Positions 32,201 through 35,945 of a DNA stretch of 35,945 nt are shown here, piece after piece (position 1 is the first letter of the stretch; each line of letters opens with the position of its first letter). The translations under genes were made by a program, and so were the position numbers. The notes below the pieces were generated by a model. It made no database searches. It was not told the origin of the DNA and saw only the letters and a list, made by a program, of their open reading frames with translations. The stretch lies in contig MSJI02000497.1 of the NCBI GenBank assembly GCA_001931905.2, positions 1 through 35,945 on the forward strand, read 5' to 3'. This DNA is from Cladosporium sp. IMV 00045. Its lineage: Eukaryota; Ascomycota; Dothideomycetes; Cladosporiales; Cladosporiaceae.

Positions 32201-32981
32201 TGTTGTTAAGCAGATCTTCGAGGACGCTCGGCGCAAGAGGATGGAATGCTTCGGCAAGAAGGACACCTCAGCCAGCACTAGTACTCAATCTCCAGCCGCG
32301 CAACAAGCTCCACAAATCGGCCAGGACCAGGACGCGCTCGAGGATGCGATTCGTGAATCGATCAGACAGACCTCAAGAGGCGACCCCGAAGAGGACGCGG
32401 CGATTGAACGCGCCATCCGCGTCTCGATGGCAGAGCTTGCACGCAACCGAGGGACTGCAAAACCCCAGGACGATGATTCGGAAGCGTTGCGTAAAGCGAT
32501 GGCAGCGAGCGAGCAGGGCGCCGACCAAAGTGGAGGCGCAGAGGATGGGCAAGACTACGAGCTTGAGCAGGCGCTGGCCAACAGCCTCAAAGAGCAACGT
32601 CGTCAGTACGATGAGGACGATGATAACGACGTAGAGTACCAACAGGCGTTGGAAGAGTCTCGACTGGCAGCTTCGAATGCAGGCGAGAGTAGTTCAGCTG
32701 CTGCTCGCGATAAAGGTCATTTGGGCGGAACTACCAGGGAGGAGTTCGAGCAGTCTGGCGCCGGGAAGGGTGAGAAGAGCCAACAGGAGCAGGACGAGGA
32801 GAGGATTGTCATGGAGTATGTCAAGAAACAGAGCATGCTCGAACAGCAGCATCAGGGTGGCAGAGGTAAAGATTCGGCCAGCGCTGGCGCTGGCAGTGCG
32901 CGTCAAGAAAATAACGACGACGATGACGAGGAGTTGAGGAAGGCTATGGAGGAGAGTTTGAAGGACCAGAAAAGTGCTTAA
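29232..32981 (+). CDS. GT1 sterol-glucosyltransferase-like protein with VPS13/ATG2-C-like segment and six UIMs
   Basis: Single exon, 1249 aa. Residues 1-150 are disordered and contain PPPAY motifs. A GT-B glycosyltransferase follows from M153 (NVVIHVVGSRGDVQPF, the UGT80/Atg26 N-terminal signature) with the donor-site motif HHGGAGTTAAG at 511-521 and DQPFWG soon after. Unlike Atg26 it has no GRAM/PH region. After a low-complexity spacer, about 820-940 is Gly-rich and amphipathic, and GVQRIVGAGFKSP, ITGLVTQPMKGAQKEG and AGFIKGIGKGIGGIALKP resemble the C-terminal repeats of VPS13/ATG2 lipid-transfer proteins. The tail has six ubiquitin-interacting motifs (acidic-L-xx-A-xxx-S): near 1034, 1056, 1082, 1108, 1133 and 1232, with heavily acidic linkers. 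I infer membrane-associated lipid or sterol glycosylation coupled to ubiquitin recognition. Activity on sterols is inferred from family only. Confidence 0.88.
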   Translation: MSSSGKQPQREGNEQPVELQGNVPKVMVEQAAAAASSNEASTSQHHAGRDVPAASHHDSMDTSSSETGVPPPAYGEVYGAIEDEQDGGGTKATMGEDGRVNIRIDQNARNLSHMLVPALRHQQETLYNEVPPPPAYIPPSLGGEEGVPPPPPMNVVIHVVGSRGDVQPFVALGKVLKDTYGHRVRLATHPVFHDFVQDNGLEFFSIGGDPSELMAFMVKNPGLMPGFDTLRNGDVGKRRKEIATMIRGCWRSCFETGDGTGPAASDQTTEDWSNESTHGDPASKPFVADAIIANPPSFAHVHVAEKLGIPLHMMFTMPYSPTQAFPHPLANIQSSNADKNLTNYISYVLVEMMTWQGLGDLINRFRTKVLGLDEISLMRAPGMLQRMRVPHTYCWSPALIPKPKDWGNHISISGFYFLNLATDYTPDPELKAFLDAGPPPVYIGFGSIVLDDPNAMTKKLFEAVEKTGQRALVSKGWGGMGADELGKPDNVFMLGNVPHDWLFKHVAAVVHHGGAGTTAAGITAGRPTLVVPFFGDQPFWGSMVARAGAGPEPIPHKKLTAENLAEGINVCLKQESQDRAQELAAKIAKERGSDIGAQSFHQFLDVDTLRCSLAPSRAAVWSIKRTDIRLSAMAACTLANEGLLDFNELKLFRGREFETDDGPLDPITGGATSIIGTASTMMMGFADMPIQTLKALKIHPDAAKKKPKPTKEDEQAAAADEAPQEKLGETDSFTEKGTPKEESTPSGSRSGSSFNLQESMSRLPMSPGGRSSSTGGSLKPEDSGSRSRSRSNQGRAPEQQQKPPKDAKKFLETAMGTGEGVQRIVGAGFKSPMDFTMNLSKGFRNAPKLYGDESVRKPEKVTDFKSGIRAAGKEFGYGMYDGITGLVTQPMKGAQKEGAAGFIKGIGKGIGGIALKPGAAVFGIPGYTMQGVYKEMQKAMGSSVQNYIIAARTAQGYEEWNGASAEERSDVVQRWHFVERELKKKKDPDNVVKQIFEDARRKRMECFGKKDTSASTSTQSPAAQQAPQIGQDQDALEDAIRESIRQTSRGDPEEDAAIERAIRVSMAELARNRGTAKPQDDDSEALRKAMAASEQGADQSGGAEDGQDYELEQALANSLKEQRRQYDEDDDNDVEYQQALEESRLAASNAGESSSAAARDKGHLGGTTREEFEQSGAGKGEKSQQEQDEERIVMEYVKKQSMLEQQHQGGRGKDSASAGAGSARQENNDDDDEELRKAMEESLKDQKSA

Positions 32982-33510
32982 ATTACGGCCTGTCATGATT
33001 TCTTCTTGCATGAGAGATACCCTTGAGTAACCTTGTGTCTATTGTTGTCACTTCCGGTTGGCATTTTCAGAGTGGGAATATACCCTTGTGATCAGTCTGA
33101 ACATGTGAGAATGCAGCTTGGTCGCCTCTGTGCCCTAATCGACCTGTAATATATTAGAAATGCTCAAGCAGTCAGCCTTAAAGCTTGGTTCCATACCTTG
33201 TTGATACATGTATCGTTCGGTAAAAGTGATCCAACGGAATAGAAGCTGCGTCTCGGGAGCATCAGAGCGCAATCATGCCTTTCTTAAGATCTCTCGATGC
33301 TGTTTGTTGTAAACGTCCACGAGAGTTTCAAGTTTGAGGAGGAGTAATTCTTCATCAATCAAAGAGACCCTTTGTGCAACTGGAAACTTGATTTGCGTGG
33401 ACGAGCAGGTTCAAAGAGGGCATATTCATCTTCAAACACCTCGTCCATGACATTGTGCTACACGAGATGCCGTTTCAACCGATTCCAGCATCTCACATTC
33501 TTTCCAAGCC

Positions 33511-33517
33511 GGCTAAA
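33511..33517 (+). promoter_or_regulatory. Candidate XlnR/Xyr1 site GGCTAAA
   Basis: An exact GGCTAAA lies about 470 bp upstream of the GH45 ATG. That heptamer is the classical binding sequence of XlnR/Xyr1 regulators of plant-polymer hydrolases. It is expected by chance about once per 8 kb over both strands, so the placement is suggestive, not proof. Confidence 0.3.
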
Positions 33518-33743
33518 ATACCAACAAGTTCGCACGAAGCTCCGTTGGCTCAATCAAACATGAAACAACGCCGTCTCATGAAAAGCCTCCACATTTCGTC
33601 ATGCCCAAGGGCTTGTCTTCGCAAACCGTCTCGAAATGATGTTCCACAACTTCCGTGACTTTCACGTTCCTCTCGACTCTGGCCAGACCACTGCTTCTGC
33701 CGGTTTTCCCGGCAGCGTGTGGGAGCCCTCAAGATTGGCCCAC

Positions 33744-33871
33744 GTGGAGAAACAAGCGTTTTCGATCCGTATCCTTTAGATGAACGACCGGGGCTTTATA
33801 TGGGTGATACCATGGCATGGCTTCTTTCTGTGACGCCGGGCATGCTTTTGAGTTCACTGTTGGTGCTGGGG
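33744..33871 (+). promoter_or_regulatory. Cluster of candidate CreA/Cre1 sites upstream of GH45
   Basis: Three SYGGRG matches on the plus strand: GTGGAG at 33744, CCGGGG at 33788 and CTGGGG at 33866, within 128 bp and 115-245 bp upstream of the ATG. About one per 256 bp is expected over both strands, so the cluster is only mildly enriched. It would fit glucose repression of a cellulase gene. Confidence 0.25.
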
Positions 33872-33986
33872 TGTTTGGAATACATATAGCATGATGTTCT
33901 CCCCAGCAGCCTTATTCCTCGCTACTCACCTCTACTGAGAAAGCTTTGTTACCACTGTTGATCACACAATCCTTCGTTGTCACAAT

Positions 33987-34823
33987 ATGTCTTCCTCCAT
34001 CAAGAACGTCGCCCTTCTGGCGCTCGCCACTGGCATCGCCTCCGTTGCTAGTGCGCAGGCTACTTCTGGATCTGGCCACACTACTCGCTACTGGTGAGCT
34101 TGCCTTGTCGTTCTCCAAGGGAAATACATGTGACCAGTGACTAAAGACCATCAAAGGGACTGCTGCAAGGGCTCCTGCTCATGGCCCGACAAGGCCGACG
34201 TCTCCAACCCCGTTGCGATTTGCTCCAAGGACGACTCGCCACTGTCGGACTTCAACGAGGCTTCCGCCTGCGAGGGCGGCGATGCCCACATGTGTTCTGA
34301 CCAGAGCCCTTGGGTCGTCGACGAAAACACCGCCTACGGTTTCGCTGCCGTCTCCGCCGGTGGTGCTGAGTCTGACACCTGCTGCTCTTGCTACGAGTGA
34401 GTTCCTCTACCCGACTTGGGCAATAAACGATGTCCTGTCGACTGACGATCGAACAGGCTCACTTTCACATCCACCTCCATCTCCGGCAAGAAGATGATCG
34501 TGCAAGCCACCAACACCGGCGACGACGTGGGCGAGGGCCAGTTCGACCTCGCCATCCCGGGTGGCGGCGTTGGTCAGTTCAACGCCTGCACCAAGCAATG
34601 GGGCGCTCCGGCCTCCGGCTGGGGCGCGCAGTACGGCGGTCTGAGCAGCAACACTTGCAACGAGCTGCCGTCTGCCTTGCAGGATGGCTGCGAGTTCCGC
34701 TTCGGCGACTGGTTCGAGGGTGCGGACAACCCGGACGTCGACTGGAAGAAGGTCTCTTGCCCGAAGGAGATTACCGACAAGACGGGCTGCGTTCGCTCTG
34801 ATGACTCCTCTGTAAGATTATGA
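33987..34823 (+). CDS. Secreted GH45 endo-beta-1,4-glucanase
   Basis: Three exons: 33987-34093, 34157-34396 and 34457-34823, with introns of 63 nt (phase 2) and 60 nt (phase 2), give 237 aa. Residues 1-23 form a signal peptide (hydrophobic ALLALATGIASVASA). The catalytic core begins with TTRYWDCCKGSCSW, whose Trp codon is rebuilt across intron 1; Asp 37 corresponds to the catalytic base (Asp10 of Humicola Cel45A). DDVGEGQFDLAIPGGG carries Asp 139 and Asp 146, at the spacing of Asp114 and Asp121. Many Cys support the disulfide-rich double-psi barrel. There is no cellulose-binding module or linker. IFDGC of Humicola is QFNAC here. Role: cleavage of internal beta-1,4 bonds in cellulose or related glucans outside the cell. 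Confidence 0.95.
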
Positions 34824-35288
34824 TGCTCGTTTCTTTCTTTGTAAGCAAGATCCGGTTTCGCTGACGGAGTTTCCAGTGAATGACGACATTGATGGTTTCC
34901 CGATTCCCATGCGTGGATTGATGTTGCTTCGTTAGCTTGGTCTCCCGTTGGATATTCGACTTCATCCATGCAGATTTCCTCAGCAAACTCTTCTGTCCGA
35001 ACATGGCGACCGGAGAGGTTTTTTGTTCCAGCTAAGCAATCTGCTGAGGCCACTCCGAGCGGGGACCTAGTGGGACAACTCAAAAATTGGAAAAACAGTA
35101 CCTAAAGTAAAACGAACAATGAAAACCTGGGGACTGAAGACGTGATCACCTTGACAAAAACCCCTCAACACAGCCGTGTAAACGTTCGCTTTTTTCATTT
35201 CAGCTCAAATTTAAACACATCACTTTTCATCTCATCTCATCTCACAAAAATTCATAAATCGGGAAAAGCCCACATAGACTCCCACCAT
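34824..35288. other. Convergent spacer between GH45 and ABM-fold genes
   Basis: 465 bp with the 3' flanks of both genes. A short ATCTC triplication sits at about 35229-35243. Antisense open frames over it are not coding-like. Confidence 0.5.
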
Positions 35289-35885
35289 CTAGTAAGTCTG
35301 GTGCTTCTTGACCTTCTCCCAGAGCTCGGCGTCCTGCTCGACGCGCACCTGCTCGGCGGTGTCGAGCTCGTTGAGGCGGCGCAGGTCCATGTCCTTGGCG
35401 AGCAAGGGGATCACGTACTTGTCGAAGGTCTGCCAGTACGGGTTCTCGAGGTGGTACCTTGAGAGAGTGGGGGGTTTGGTTAGCTTTTGGAACACTTTTT
35501 TGACGAACCGCCACGTCCGAAGCCAGCGAGTTCCGGCGAAATGAGGTGTCGGTGTTTTTTTTTTTTTTTTTTTTAGGGGGGGGGGGACTTACTTCTGGCT
35601 GCCCTCATTAACGTAGCGCTCGACGATGGTGAAGGCGCGCGGGTCCTTGTGGTCCTGCATCACGAACCTGGGGAGTTATCGTCAGCTTGGATGTCTTGCT
35701 CCAAAATCTCCATATCACAGGGCACGCTCTGCGGTTGTAACTGCAGTCAACGATTTTACATACCAACCAAGAGTCTCCTTGTCATTGCTGTAGACCTGGC
35801 TGGCCTCCTGGAGCTTGGCCACGAGCTTCTGGATGCTCTCGGCATCGTCTTTGGCGTAGAGGTGGACGACGAGGGTGTAGACCAT
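35289..35885 (-). CDS. Small antibiotic-biosynthesis-monooxygenase (ABM) fold protein
   Basis: Three minus-strand exons: 35764-35885, 35593-35667 and 35289-35457, with introns of 96 nt and 135 nt (both phase 2), give 121 aa. The product reads MVYTLVVHLYAKDDAESIQK, then VYSNDKETLGWF joined across intron 1, VMQDHKDPRAFTIVERY, and YHLENPYWQTFDKYV after intron 2. This pattern (strand, helix, WxV-type strand, ERY and a second helix) is that of dimeric ferredoxin-like ABM-domain proteins widespread in fungi. Family members include quinone-forming monooxygenases, but most small fungal ones lack a known substrate, so I assign the fold only. Intron 2 contains long homopolymers (see repeat). The leader upstream of the ATG is A-rich on the coding strand. 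Confidence 0.88.
35555..35586. repeat. Homopolymer T20-A-G11 inside an intron
   Basis: On the plus strand 20 T (35555-35574), one A, then 11 G (35576-35586). On the coding strand of the ABM gene it reads C11-T-A20 and starts directly after the GTAAGT donor of intron 2. Confidence 0.95.
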
Positions 35886-35945
35886 TCTTGCGAGTGTTGG
35901 TTCTGTTTTTCCTGACTTTGGTTTTTGTTTTTGTTTTTTTTTTTC

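Larger units (their letters stand above)
32982..33986. other. Spacer containing the presumed promoter of the GH45 gene
   Basis: About 1 kb. The left part is the 3' flank of the glycosyltransferase. The right part has a TATAT box-like site at 33797-33801 and candidate carbon-control sites, listed separately. The open frames in it are short and unconvincing. Confidence 0.5.

Overview
The window looks like a gene-dense nuclear segment of a filamentous ascomycete (Pezizomycotina). I infer Dothideomycetes, possibly Capnodiales/Mycosphaerellales, from protein style only. The supporting signs are short GT-AG introns (45-148 nt) at phases that restore conserved protein motifs, monocistronic genes on both strands with 0.15-1.1 kb spacers, and fungus-specific families (Gwt1, Prm10/ThrE, Ctr and Trk transporters, a DH-type RhoGEF, GH45 cellulase). 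I see 15 protein-coding genes. I found no tRNA, rRNA, CRISPR array, transposon or virus-like element.

Layout. 1-9 kb holds three integral-membrane transport genes on the plus strand: a Prm10/ThrE-like carrier, a Ctr copper transporter (2 exons) and a Trk potassium transporter (3 exons). 9.5-10.8 kb holds a repeat-containing single-pass membrane protein of unknown function. 10.9-17 kb holds a TDG/Mug uracil-DNA glycosylase (-), a mitochondrial-looking SDR (+), the GID/CTLH RING subunit Rmd5 (-) and an atypical SDR (+). 17.3-20.8 kb is one large four-exon minus-strand gene for a 1095-aa mostly disordered protein with a conserved-looking helical C-terminus. It is divergent from GWT1 (21.8-23.5 kb). 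A UBE2C/Ubc11-type E2 (-, 3 exons) and a RhoGEF (-, 4 exons) follow. The RhoGEF is divergent from a 1249-aa glycosyltransferase that also carries a VPS13/ATG2-C-like segment and six ubiquitin-interacting motifs. The right end holds a secreted GH45 endoglucanase (+, 3 exons) and a small ABM-fold protein (-, 3 exons).

The genes do not form an obvious pathway cluster. Themes that recur are membrane transport (first 9 kb), the ubiquitin system (Rmd5, the E2, and the UIM-bearing glycosyltransferase) and wall or plant-polymer biology (Gwt1, RhoGEF, GH45). Four promoters are shared by divergent pairs. The most unusual item is the glycosyltransferase-VPS13/ATG2-like-UIM fusion at 29232-32981. Second are the duplicated modules at 9496-10795 and the insertion next to the active site of the E2. 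Exon coordinates were derived by hand from splice consensus and reading-frame continuity; no search or transcript data were used.
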